Below, piece by piece: positions 53,056 through 61,746 of a stretch of 64,000 nt of DNA (position 1 is the first letter of the stretch; each line of letters begins with the position of its first letter). The DNA is from DYRB01 sp963802205 (lineage in GTDB: Bacteria; Pseudomonadota; Gammaproteobacteria; Chromatiales; Chromatiaceae). Location of the stretch: assembly GCA_963802205.1 (NCBI GenBank), contig CAWDHW010000010.1, forward strand, positions 62,001-126,000, read 5' to 3'. Both the position numbers and the translations under genes were made by a program. The notes below the pieces were generated by a model. That model searched no databases. It saw only the letters and a list, made by a program, of their open reading frames with translations, and was not told the origin of the DNA.

Positions 53056-54504
53056 TCAATACGCTGTGGTGCCACAAAACCCACGCACGCCTGTAAGGAA
53101 GGTGATCTTGAGATCTAGCCAGAGAGACCAGTTGCGAATGTACCAAAGATCGTGCTCGACGCGCTTTCTCATCTTGTCGAGCGTATCCGTCTCCCCGCGC
53201 CAGCCGTTGATCTGCGCCCACCCGGTAATGCCCGGGCGGACTTTGTGCCGCAGCATGTAACCCTTGACCTGGCTGCGGTAGATCTCGTTATGGGCGACGG
53301 CGTGGGGACGCGGGCCGACGATAGACATGTCGCCCTTGAGGACATTGATGAACTGGGGCAGCTCATCCAGCGAGGTGCGGCGCAAAAAGGCTCCGAGTGG
53401 CGTGACGCGCGGGTCGTTCCGAAGGGCTTGGGGAACCATTGGGCCGTCCTCGCAGACGCGCATGGTGCGGAACTTCCAGACGCTGATCTCTTCACCGTTC
53501 ATGCCGTAGCGCCGCTGCCTGAAGATTACCGGGCCGGTTGAGGTAAGCTTGATGGCAGCGGCAATGATCAACATGGGAATAGCGGAGACGAGCAAAAAGA
53601 GGCTGGAGAGGACGACGTCTTCCGCACGCTTGACCCAGCCATCGACGCCCCAGAAGGGTGTGTCGTAGACGCTGATGAGGGGGATGCCCTCTAGGTTGGA
53701 CCACTTACCGTTGAACAGGCTGGTAACGAAATAGTCCGGGACCATATAGACGGTAACGGTTGTATCCGCCAGGCGGTCAAGGACCTCGCTGATTCTGGTG
53801 CGGGCGGTGGCGGGCAGGGCGACGTAGAGAATGTCGAAGTCGCCTCGCCTGGCCAGCCGCTCCAGGCGGTCGATTACGTTCTGACCTTCCGACGGTTGGG
53901 TTGCTCCGAGGCCGAGCTGCGGGGAATCTCCATCGGTATCGCGGATGTACTCGGTGAGGCGCAGGCCCAACCAGGGGGACCGCTCGATGGTTTTTGCGAG
54001 ATCGTCGGCAAGGTCTCCGCTGCCCCATACCAGGGCGTTGCGCTTGAGGCTCTCGGCGCGCGCGAGGCGCAAAAAGAGCATTCCCCCGAGGACGCGCCAG
54101 CCGCTCAGCAGAAAGGGGGTGCAGACGAGCCAGCCGCCAACCGCCACACGCGAGTAGTAGCTGGATGTCTTGAATGCATAGGCCAAGAGCAGCAGGATAA
54201 AGAAGGTCTCTGCCCAAACGAAGAGAATCTGGAAAAACTGGCGTCTGAGGGTCTCGCCGCGCCAGGGCCGATAGAGGCCGGCGACCTCGGCGAACAGGAA
54301 GAAGAGGATGGCCGCGAGCAGTGCCAGCAGGGTGTACTTGGCATCCCAGGCAGGGCGGTAGAGCAATACGGCGGCAACCAGACCGCCGGTAATGACGGCG
54401 GCATCGGCAACCTTGGAGAGGAAGATCAGCCAATGGTCTGACGCCGAGTCGCGGTGGTGAGCGATGCGCCGGTTCTGTACCGAGATGTGGGGCATGTCGA
54501 TCAT
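53056..54504 (-). CDS. Undecaprenyl-phosphate hexose-1-phosphate transferase (WcaJ-like)
   Basis: The priming enzyme: it transfers a hexose-1-phosphate to undecaprenyl phosphate. The 482-residue protein has four N-terminal membrane helices, a CoA-binding-like central domain, a fifth helix (DVVLSSLFLLVSAIPMLII) and the bacterial sugar transferase domain with SVWKFRTM, LRRTSLDELPQF and DMSIVGPRPHA. The start MIDMPHI at 54504 is used. The frame is open further upstream into a FecR-like gene, but that continuity is most likely an artefact of a missing base. Confidence 0.88.
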   Translation of the reverse strand: MIDMPHISVQNRRIAHHRDSASDHWLIFLSKVADAAVITGGLVAAVLLYRPAWDAKYTLLALLAAILFFLFAEVAGLYRPWRGETLRRQFFQILFVWAETFFILLLLAYAFKTSSYYSRVAVGGWLVCTPFLLSGWRVLGGMLFLRLARAESLKRNALVWGSGDLADDLAKTIERSPWLGLRLTEYIRDTDGDSPQLGLGATQPSEGQNVIDRLERLARRGDFDILYVALPATARTRISEVLDRLADTTVTVYMVPDYFVTSLFNGKWSNLEGIPLISVYDTPFWGVDGWVKRAEDVVLSSLFLLVSAIPMLIIAAAIKLTSTGPVIFRQRRYGMNGEEISVWKFRTMRVCEDGPMVPQALRNDPRVTPLGAFLRRTSLDELPQFINVLKGDMSIVGPRPHAVAHNEIYRSQVKGYMLRHKVRPGITGWAQINGWRGETDTLDKMRKRVEHDLWYIRNWSLWLDLKITFLTGVRGFCGTTAY

Positions 54505-54808
54505 GGTAGGCCCTGCACAGCTGGTGAAATATCGGAGTGTGGCCGCGTCGAGTGCTGGTCCACGCGTGCGGCCCACTGGCCGCGCTAGCCAACCCCCGTT
54601 GGCAGCACCGCCTCGGTCGCTGCTCCAGACGCGCCGCCGACTTTTACTTCCATGTGACCACCGGCATGTCCACCATTCTTGGCAGCCAAACGCAGGCATA
54701 CCTCGACCGCGGCCTCCAGGAGCCGTCCCTTGCTCCTGGGGTCGTCGGCGCGATACCGCGTCTTCGAGTGCGGTCGCTGGAAGACGCCCGATTACATTGC
54801 GGCTGGAG

Positions 54809-55302
54809 CTAGGGGCTGAGGGGCGTTTGCGGGGTGGGCGTGAGGGGTGGACGTTTGGGGGCCGGGGGCCGCCCTGGGGCACATCGTTGTTATTGCTGTT
54901 TTGGTTGGCCACCAAGGCAACACCGCCAACGACGAGTGCGGCGGCCCCAGCGAATGCTATCCCAGGGTTTAATCCGCTAGGCGCCGCAGCGGCAACCGCA
55001 CCGCCAGCGCGGCAGGGACTGGTAGCTCCAACCGTCAGTACCTGGGTATCGGTCAGGGTATGCTCGCAGCCGTCTTTGAACTTGATGACCGCGCTGCTCC
55101 CCTCTGTGGCCATCATCCGATCCCCTTCTTTGATTGCCATCCCCTCGCGAGCGGGCTCATAGCGCTCACCCTGGTTGATCAGCGCCGCCCCCGAAATCCG
55201 CGCCACCGTGCCAACGGGCTCTGCTGCGCTTGCGACGGAAAGCATGAGTGTCGCGCCTGCGGCCAGCAGACCGCACCTGAGCTGTCTTGGAATTGCCATC
55301 AT
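54809..55302 (-). CDS. FecR-like secreted protein (frameshifted)
   Basis: A short secreted protein with a signal peptide (MAIPRQLRCGLLAAGATLML...ASA), a FecR-like beta domain (GTVARISGAALINQGERYEP, EGDRMMATEGSSAVIKF), one membrane helix (IAFAGAAALVVGGVALVA) and a Pro-rich end. In the assembled frame it reads on into the priming transferase. Adding one G near 54870 turns the end into PPLTPTPQTPLSP and a stop at 54809, a normal end for about 164 residues. Such proteins occur in polysaccharide loci; the role is unknown. Confidence 0.65.
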
Positions 55303-55783
55303 CTAAATGCCTCTTTGGATCGAACTTGGGTGAGAATACAACAGCGACGCCACTCGAAGAAGTCAGGTCGCCCCCGAAATTGCCGCCACCTGAAGCGGAA
55401 CGGTCACGCTTCGCGGAGAAGACGAAAACCAACAGCGGGCGTGCGGTAACTGGGAAGAAAGCGGCGAGCCAAACCAGCGCAGAGTTCACTTATTTGTGAA
55501 CTGGTATCGAAATTTTGCGTGAGTATGCAGTTACATGTCAAGGGCATGATTTTGTCCAGTGACAGATCAGTCTAAAGGGGGGCGGTGCGGGCATCCTGAG
55601 GGGATGATCGTGATGCGGCAGACCCAGGGGCTCAAGACCCTAGGCGACCTGAGGGCCTTTCCGGCGGGGAGCCAGGGGCCGAGGTCCGGACCCCTGATCG
55701 GGAGGCGGCCTACACCTTCATCAGGCTGAACCGCCCCGGGTTTGGCGCATGAAGAAGCCAAATTGCAAGTGCCCGAGGATCTG
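55303..55783. other. Intergenic region with an AT-rich stretch
   Basis: 480 bp between the FecR-like and TPR genes. An AT-richer stretch lies at about 55490-55570 and may be the promoter of the FecR-like/priming transferase transcript. The part 55603-55750 resembles a transposase remnant (listed separately). Confidence 0.4.
55603..55750 (+). pseudogene. Possible transposase N-terminal remnant
   Basis: On the plus strand ATGATCGTGATGCGGCAGAC begins a short frame with TLGDLRAFPAGS; a shifted frame continues with VRTPDREAAYTFIRLNR. Together they resemble the first 45 residues of integrase-core transposases of the RAFLDGS-type. It is too short and too diverged to be sure. Confidence 0.3.
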
Positions 55784-57040
55784 TCAGGGTCCCTGCGGCG
55801 GAATGGGGCTTGGGGCCGAGCGGATCTTCAAGGCGTCGAACCAGATTGCGCCAGACAGCTCATGGTCCGACGGCCTCTCGCCGACGGACTGCAACAGGAC
55901 CTGGGGCGCATCGCACCCCTCGGGCAGCTCGAAGGTAAAGGAAAAGTCCCGCCACTGTCCGGACCCTAGGAACCGCTCGCTGGTCGCCAAGGGCGCGGCC
56001 GCTGGCCCGCAGCGCACGGCCCACTGTAGCCCCCCGGTGCCCTTCAGCCCGTCGGGGCGCACCTTGCCCAGGAAGCGGTAGCCCCCGGGCGAGAGGTAGA
56101 GGGCCTGAGTCAGGTGTCGGAAGGGGCCTTTTGTCTTCTGAAACAGGAGGTGCAGGGAGCGCTCCCCTTCGGTCCCGAACGTCTTTGCGGTACCGATGAC
56201 GACCCCGCGCATTTTGGAGCGGCGCCAGTCGAAACCCAGGTCGGTCAACGCAACCTCGAAGCCGCCGTTGAAGAGCAGGCCCAGGTGCTGGCGGCGTGCG
56301 TCGTCGAGGCCGTTGACCCAGACCAGATAGGCCTCTGTCGCCTGCCCTTCCCTCTGGAGGCGGGTGATGTAGGCGGCCCGCTCAGTCTCGCCGAGGGGGC
56401 GCGCCGAGGCATCCCGGCGCAGGGCGTAAAGGATGCGAACGGTCTCCACGTCCAAGGCTCGGCGAGCGACCTCGTCGAAGAAGCGTGGCCACCAAACCGG
56501 CACGGTGCGCGCGTAGTCCGCGAAGACCATCCTGGCCTGCGGGTTCTCGGCGATTTGCATCAGGATTGGGAAAAGGCCCTTGGACATGCCCGGGTCTGCC
56601 TCCAGCGCCCGGGACCAATATTCCATGGCCCCTGGGAGGTCGCCTTGCTCCATCCGGAACGCCGCGGCCTTGGTGGCGACCCTGGGGTTTGCCGGGGCCA
56701 AGTCGGTTGCGATCTTGATGTACGCTTGGGTGGCTTCTGGCCCGCCGTCCGACCCGGCAGATTTCGCCAACACCAACAGGGGCTGGGGGTTCGACGGGTT
56801 GGCGAGATAGGCCGCACGCGCCTGCTCGGTCGCCCCCACCGGGTTTTGTTCCAGGATCTGTTGTGCCTGACGCAGCCGCGCCTCTGGCTGCGAATCGTGC
56901 CAGGACAAGGCCTTTGCCGCGGCAGTCTCGTCGCCGAGGGCGATGCGCTCCGCAAAATGCTGAGACATGCCGACTGCCACGATGCGCCAGAGGATAAGGA
57001 GCGAAAGGACGACCAGGGAAATACGCCGGAGTGCAATCAT
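55784..57040 (-). CDS. TPR-repeat membrane protein of the polysaccharide locus
   Basis: A 418-residue protein with an N-terminal membrane helix (about 6-25), a helical repeat region (TPR-like, roughly 50-200; e.g. AAFRMEQGDLPGAMEYWSRA) and a C-terminal beta-rich domain (GGFEVALTDLGFDWRRSKMR to the end) that resembles carbohydrate-binding modules. It is likely a periplasmic scaffold anchored in the inner membrane. The ATG overlaps the J-domain gene by ATGA. TPR proteins with a similar layout occur in Wzx/Wzy loci of other proteobacteria. Confidence 0.75.
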   Translation of the reverse strand: MIALRRISLVVLSLLILWRIVAVGMSQHFAERIALGDETAAAKALSWHDSQPEARLRQAQQILEQNPVGATEQARAAYLANPSNPQPLLVLAKSAGSDGGPEATQAYIKIATDLAPANPRVATKAAAFRMEQGDLPGAMEYWSRALEADPGMSKGLFPILMQIAENPQARMVFADYARTVPVWWPRFFDEVARRALDVETVRILYALRRDASARPLGETERAAYITRLQREGQATEAYLVWVNGLDDARRQHLGLLFNGGFEVALTDLGFDWRRSKMRGVVIGTAKTFGTEGERSLHLLFQKTKGPFRHLTQALYLSPGGYRFLGKVRPDGLKGTGGLQWAVRCGPAAAPLATSERFLGSGQWRDFSFTFELPEGCDAPQVLLQSVGERPSDHELSGAIWFDALKIRSAPSPIPPQGP

Positions 57041-57907
57041 TCGAGGGCTCCTGTGAACCATCCTGGACGCGGAGACTGCGCCGGTTGGGCGTCGTCGAGT
57101 CGCATGACCGGGCCTGGTTCTAGCTCCGGTGGTGCCCCGTTATTGGCGCCTTGGTCTCCATGCGGCGTGGTGGGCACAGGTGGCCAACTACCTGAGGCCG
57201 GCACTGCCTCCGACGGCGATGCAAGCTGCGATGGGTCCCAGCCGGTCCCGAGAGGTCGCTTTGCCGTCGTACCGCGTAGGGAGGGGGCGGCTAACACCAA
57301 GATCAGGGCAACCCCAGCGACAACGCCGATGGCGATCAGGCCCAAGCCCAGTCGAGGGCGTACGGCCCCGGCGCCCCTCGGGTGCCGCGCCGTACCTGTG
57401 TGCGCTCGGGCGGTTGGCCCCGTCGCAGGCCACACCCAGCGGGTCGGCTGACCCTGGCGAGGCAGAATAGCGTCATAGCGCTGTCGCGCCTCGGCGCTGC
57501 GGAGACTGTCGTAGGCGAGATTGACGCGAACCAAAAGCTCTCGATTTTGCTCTGCCTCCGCCCCCGGGTGCCGGTCAGGGTGGAGCAGGCCGGCCAGGAT
57601 CAGGTAGTGACGCCGAACGGCTTCTGCGGATGCGTCGCGGGACAGGCCTAGGATCCGATAGTGGTCTGACCCTGGGGCGAGCATGACGTTGCGGACGAGG
57701 AATAACGCCGCCTTTGCAAGTTCCTGCTCTGCGATCCCCAGTTCAGTCGCCGTGTCCGCAATGCGACTCGCCCCAAGGGCGGCACCGAGGTCACCGAAGA
57801 GCCGGTCGAAGCTCGGCAGGCAGCCGGACCTTGGGGTCGGCCAAGGTCCGGAAACGCAGAGGCGCACGATAAAACTCGAGGGCGAGCACGAGGAGCTCCG
57901 GCGCCAT
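57037..57907 (-). CDS. Membrane J-domain protein (frameshifted)
   Basis: A DnaJ-like protein anchored in the membrane. Reading from ATG 57907, just 12 bases after the wzc stop, the first 31 residues are MAPELLVLALEFYRAPLRFR and more. After a one-base shift near 57818-57823 the frame continues SFDRLFGDLGAALG to the J-domain (SDHYRILGL to RQRYDAILP) with HPD in LHPDRH, then a Pro-rich linker and a membrane helix (LGLGLIAIGVVAGVALILVL). Removing one base gives 289 residues. The HPD motif implies it works with DnaK. It is coupled to wzc and to the TPR gene. Confidence 0.72.
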
Positions 57908-57919
57908 GGGTGGTGCGCC

Positions 57920-60220
57920 TCAGGACGAGGCCCGGTCCGGCAGCTTGGCCTGGCTCGCGCCATGACCATAGCTATAAGAGTAGTGGTAATCGTAGCCGTA
58001 TCCGTAGCCGTACCCGTACCCATGGCTGGCCTGGCCAACCTTGACGAGGACGGCACCAATGAGCTTCGCGTTTGCCGCGCGCAGGCGCTTCGCCGAGCCC
58101 TCCATGGCCCCGATGCGCGTCGCCCCTGCGGTGGCAACGAAGACCGTGGCCTGGGCCAGGTTGGCAATGACGAGGGCGTCCGCAAGGCCGATCACGGGTG
58201 GACCGTCCAGAATCACATAGTCAAAACGTTCCTGGGCCGCGGAGAGGAGATCGACCATCTTGGCGCTGGACAGGAGCTCGACCGGATTTGGCGGCAGGGG
58301 CCCGCTGGGAATCATGAACAGGCGCGTCACCTGAGTCGGCCTGGCGATGTCGGCGGGCGTGATGTCACCCACCAGGTAGTTTGTGAGCCCATCGGTATTC
58401 GGTACCGCAAAGACCTGCTGGAGCGAGGGGTTGCGCAGGTCGCAGTCGATGATGAGGACGGTGCTGCCAGTCTGCGCAAAGGCGGTGGCAACAGACACGG
58501 CGGAGGTGGTCTTGCCCTCCGAAGGCGCTGCGCTGGTGACCTGCAGCACCCGCGGGGCACCCTCCGAGGTGGAAAAGATGAGCGAGGTCCGCAGCGAGCG
58601 GTAAGCCTCGGCGAGCGGGCTCTTGGGATCGCGGTGGGTCAGCAGCGCTAGCGACTGGTTTTCCGATCCCACCATCTCAGACTCAGGGACCCGCGGGATC
58701 AGGCCGAGCACCGGCACCCCGAGACGCTTCTCGACGTCGGCGCTGGACTTGATGGTATCGTCGAGGGTCTCGATCAAGAAGGCGATAAGGATGCCAAGAA
58801 AGAGCCCCAACGCCATTGCTATTGCGAGGTTTTTGGTCAGACTTGGCTTGAATTTAGTGAGCGGGACCTCGGCCCGATCAACCACGGAAATGTTGTTGGT
58901 CCCAATCCCCGCAACGACACCCACCTCTTTCATCCGTTGGACCAACCCGTCGTACAGCGCCCTATTGGTCTCGACTTCGCGCTTGAGGGTCTGGTAGTCG
59001 CTGCTGCGGTCCTGCATGGCCAGGATTTCATCCTTTGCGTTCTGGGCTCGCGCCGCCAGCTTCGCCTCTTGCTTCACCTTGGCCTCATAGTTGGTCTTCG
59101 CTGCGCCGCTGATAGAGGAGGATTCGGCGGCGATGTCACGGTTTATCTGGGCAATTTCCTTCTGCAACTGCTGCATCTTCGGGTAGGCCGGTTTGTAGAC
59201 ACTGAGCTTCTCCTGGTACTGCGCCTCGAGCTCCGACTTGCGCCCCTTCAGGGACTGGATGACCTTGCTATCGATGACGTTGTCGGAGCGTTCGGAACCC
59301 TGCCGCAACATTTCGTTGTATTCGGTCTCGGCCGCGATGCGTTCCCCCTCGGCCTTGGCCAGCGCGCTGTTGAACTCCTCATAGCGCTGCATCAAGTTGC
59401 CGAGCTTGTCATCCAGGTTGACGATCTCCCTTTCCCGCGCATAAACGACCAGGCGGCGCTCGGAGTCCTCGAGGTTGGCCTTGGCCTGGACGATGCGCTC
59501 TTCGAGGAAGGTCTTGGCGTAGGACGACGCATCGTAGCGGCGCTCCAGGGTCGTGTTTACAAAACTGTCTGCCACCGCATTGGCGACTGCCGCCGCCTCC
59601 TCCGGATTGGGACTATCGTATTCGACGCGAACCAATCGGGAATTCTTGACCGGAGAGACGGTGAGGTTATCGAGAAAGATCTCCTCGAAGTCAGGCTGGC
59701 GCTCTCCCGCCTCGGCGGATGCACCGGAAAGCCATTGCTTGAGGCTGGTCACGGCCTCTGACACGACGGACAGATTTTTCGCGGGGGCAAAGCTCGGCGA
59801 CGCCTGCAAACCGAGCTGATCTATCACCCTGCGAGCCAAGGTACGGCTCTTGAGCAGCTCGTACTGGGTCTGGTAGAAATCCTTGGTGTCGCCGCGTTCT
59901 TCCGGCGTGACGTTTTCAAACTCCACGACCTTGCTCGCCTCCCGCTCGATTTGAAGCAGGAGGGTTCCACGGTACAGGGGTGTGGTCAGGAAGGTAACAA
60001 TCAGTGCGCCGACGAGTGCGACCAGCAGGACGGAAAGGATGGTGGCCTTACGCCGCATCAGCACCTGCCAGTATTGGCGCAGGTCGATGACGTCCTCATC
60101 CGTGGGCTCACGCGGATCCTCGGTAATCCTTCCATAGCGCTCGATCTGGCGCCGCTGTTCCGCGAGCTGAAGGCTACGCACCGGCTCGACAGCGCCGTCC
60201 TGGGTAGTGTCGTTGGTCAT
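57920..60220 (-). CDS. wzc: Wzc-like polysaccharide co-polymerase and tyrosine autokinase
   Basis: A 766-residue PCP-2a protein: cytoplasmic N-terminus, membrane helix (about 60-80), Wzz-type periplasmic domain with long coiled coils, GNVR region, second helix (about 480) and BY-kinase domain with Walker A APSEGKTTS, Walker A' VLIIDCDLRNP and Walker B YVILDGPPV. The C-terminus has a Tyr cluster of alternating Gly-Tyr (SHGYGYGYGYGYDYHYSYSY) that is the autophosphorylation tail. It controls chain length and export with Wza. The start is MTNDTTQDG at 60220. Confidence 0.92.
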   Translation of the reverse strand: MTNDTTQDGAVEPVRSLQLAEQRRQIERYGRITEDPREPTDEDVIDLRQYWQVLMRRKATILSVLLVALVGALIVTFLTTPLYRGTLLLQIEREASKVVEFENVTPEERGDTKDFYQTQYELLKSRTLARRVIDQLGLQASPSFAPAKNLSVVSEAVTSLKQWLSGASAEAGERQPDFEEIFLDNLTVSPVKNSRLVRVEYDSPNPEEAAAVANAVADSFVNTTLERRYDASSYAKTFLEERIVQAKANLEDSERRLVVYAREREIVNLDDKLGNLMQRYEEFNSALAKAEGERIAAETEYNEMLRQGSERSDNVIDSKVIQSLKGRKSELEAQYQEKLSVYKPAYPKMQQLQKEIAQINRDIAAESSSISGAAKTNYEAKVKQEAKLAARAQNAKDEILAMQDRSSDYQTLKREVETNRALYDGLVQRMKEVGVVAGIGTNNISVVDRAEVPLTKFKPSLTKNLAIAMALGLFLGILIAFLIETLDDTIKSSADVEKRLGVPVLGLIPRVPESEMVGSENQSLALLTHRDPKSPLAEAYRSLRTSLIFSTSEGAPRVLQVTSAAPSEGKTTSAVSVATAFAQTGSTVLIIDCDLRNPSLQQVFAVPNTDGLTNYLVGDITPADIARPTQVTRLFMIPSGPLPPNPVELLSSAKMVDLLSAAQERFDYVILDGPPVIGLADALVIANLAQATVFVATAGATRIGAMEGSAKRLRAANAKLIGAVLVKVGQASHGYGYGYGYGYDYHYSYSYGHGASQAKLPDRASS

Positions 60221-60273
60221 GTCACGTTGGCGCCAAAATAGGTTATAGACATTACTAGGAAAGGCACGCTTCT

Positions 60274-60430
60274 AGGGAAACGCTGAAGTATTCAGCGTTT
60301 CCCGTCTGGGCCAGGGATGGCCCAGCATTTTCAAGCGCCTAAGCGCTTGAAAATGGAGCACTTCGCGAGTCGCGCCTCGCGAAGTGCGAGCTGATTAAAT
60401 GCCAGGATGGCATTTAATCAGCGTCTCCCT
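60274..60430. repeat. Array of five consecutive perfect hairpins
   Basis: Five stem-loops follow each other with 0-3 bases between them: 60275-60303 (13-bp stem, arm GGGAAACGCTGAA), 60306-60325 (8 bp, CTGGGCCA), 60326-60355 (13 bp, CATTTTCAAGCGC), 60358-60387 (12 bp, GCACTTCGCGAG) and 60391-60421 (13 bp, CTGATTAAATGCC). The two ends, AGGGAAACGCTGA and TCAGCGTCTCCCT, are themselves inverted repeats with one mismatch. The ends resemble the repeat at 42683. It fills the middle of the gap between wzc and the Wza-like gene. Confidence 0.85.
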
Positions 60431-60658
60431 AGCGCACCAGAACCCGCTCACTGTGCAAAAAGCGGGGTATGGGGAATAGCCTCGGGGAGCGCAACCTCAA
60501 ATTTGCCGACGCGGCGCGGGCAAGGCCCCTCAGTTATCCCCGTCTTGGGGCGAAACTCCCACGCGGAGGGGGATGTACGGGCACCGCCACCCTAACAAGG
60601 AGTCGCCTCAGACCGGCGAGGCATAGCGCGGAACGCCAGCAGTCCCGCACTTGGAACC
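60431..60658. other. Rest of the wzc-wza intergenic region
   Basis: About 230 bp after the hairpin array and before the 3' end of the Wza-like gene. The wzc promoter should lie here or in the array. I see no strong sigma-70 pair or gene. Confidence 0.3.
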
Positions 60659-61564
60659 CTAGTACGGCACAAAGTGCACGAAACCGCGCAGGGTATCCGT
60701 AAGTCCCTTGAGGAACACGGCCGTCCCCGACTCGGGCACGACAATGCGGTCGTTTCCTGCCAAGACAGGATCGGCGAGATCGCCCCGCTGGACCGCCTCG
60801 AGATCGACCACGTAGGCAAGGCCACGGCCGCGGGCATCTGGCCGGAAGACGATCACCTCTTCCCGATTCGCGAGGCGATCCGGACCCTCGGCCAGCGAAA
60901 TGGCCTGCAACAGCGTGACTTGCCCACTGATCGGGAAGACCCCTGGCTTCTTCACGGACCCTGTCACGGTGATCTTCTGGCCCGTCGCGTCGACGACATG
61001 GATATCCACTTGGGGATTCTGTAGGTACTCACGACCCAGGGTGTCCGCGATGAGCTTTTCCGCCTCGTCCGGGGTCAACCCAGCGATCTTTATGGGCCCG
61101 ACCAAAGGCATCACGATGACCCCCTTCTCGCTCACGCGCTCCTTGGTCGATAGCTCATCGACCTGGAAGACCTTGATCTCGATCTGGTCGTCTGGCGCAA
61201 TGCGGTAGGTCGTGTCCGGATTGGTCGCGGGCGGGAGTCCCACCACCGCCGGGACCCGGGTGGGATCGTCCTTGCCCGCGGTCGGCGCCGTCTCGGTGGC
61301 GGGCGCCGGCGCCATTGGTCCAAGGGCCGGGGCCTTGGCGCCCGAGACCGGTGCCGGCGGCTTGGTGTCCGAGACCGGCGCCGGCGGTTTGGTGTCCGAG
61401 ACGGGCGCCGGAGCCTTGGCGCCAGAGGCCGGAGATGTCTTGGCGGCGCGCCCCTTGGGGACCCATCCCTCGTCGGTGAAGGGGCTGTCCCCGGCTCGGG
61501 GCTGCTCCACGAGGGTAGCGGTCAAGAGCGCCAAGGCAATACTGGCGAACAGGGGCGATTTCAT
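60659..61564 (-). CDS. wza: Wza-like polysaccharide export protein
   Basis: A 301-residue secreted protein: signal peptide (1-24), a Pro/Ala/Lys linker with four 9-residue tandem repeats (S-[GD]-[AT]-K-[AP]-P-A-P-V, residues 47-82), the polysaccharide export domain (YRIAPDDQIEIKVFQVDELS, about 110-190) and one SLBB domain (ITVTGSVKKPGVFPISG onward). No lipobox Cys is present, so unlike E. coli Wza it is not a lipoprotein. It is shorter than Wza (379 residues), which has two SLBB domains. The start MKSPLFAS at 61564 gives the signal peptide. Confidence 0.87.
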   Translation of the reverse strand: MKSPLFASIALALLTATLVEQPRAGDSPFTDEGWVPKGRAAKTSPASGAKAPAPVSDTKPPAPVSDTKPPAPVSGAKAPALGPMAPAPATETAPTAGKDDPTRVPAVVGLPPATNPDTTYRIAPDDQIEIKVFQVDELSTKERVSEKGVIVMPLVGPIKIAGLTPDEAEKLIADTLGREYLQNPQVDIHVVDATGQKITVTGSVKKPGVFPISGQVTLLQAISLAEGPDRLANREEVIVFRPDARGRGLAYVVDLEAVQRGDLADPVLAGNDRIVVPESGTAVFLKGLTDTLRGFVHFVPY

Positions 61565-61746
61565 CTGGGGTCTACCCGGGAGGAGTGAGCAGTCAGGACT
61601 TGGGTCACAAAAACTGGCGTAGTATAGTGCTAGTTCCTTGGTTTGTCCTAACCGCCTGCGCGGTGAAGACCAGACGCCACCTGGCGACCCTAGGGTGCAT
61701 CGCCGCCCCCGCGAACGCCCTGGCACCTGTTGAGGACCCCAGCCGA

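Noticed and set aside
54504..55302. A real 748-residue fusion protein
   Set aside because: A signal peptide plus FecR-like part before a polytopic transferase is implausible and the linker is noise-like; one missing base explains it.
60274..60430. Rho-independent terminators for wzc or wza
   Set aside because: Five hairpins without U-runs; they also lie upstream of wzc and downstream of wza, so a single terminator function does not explain them.
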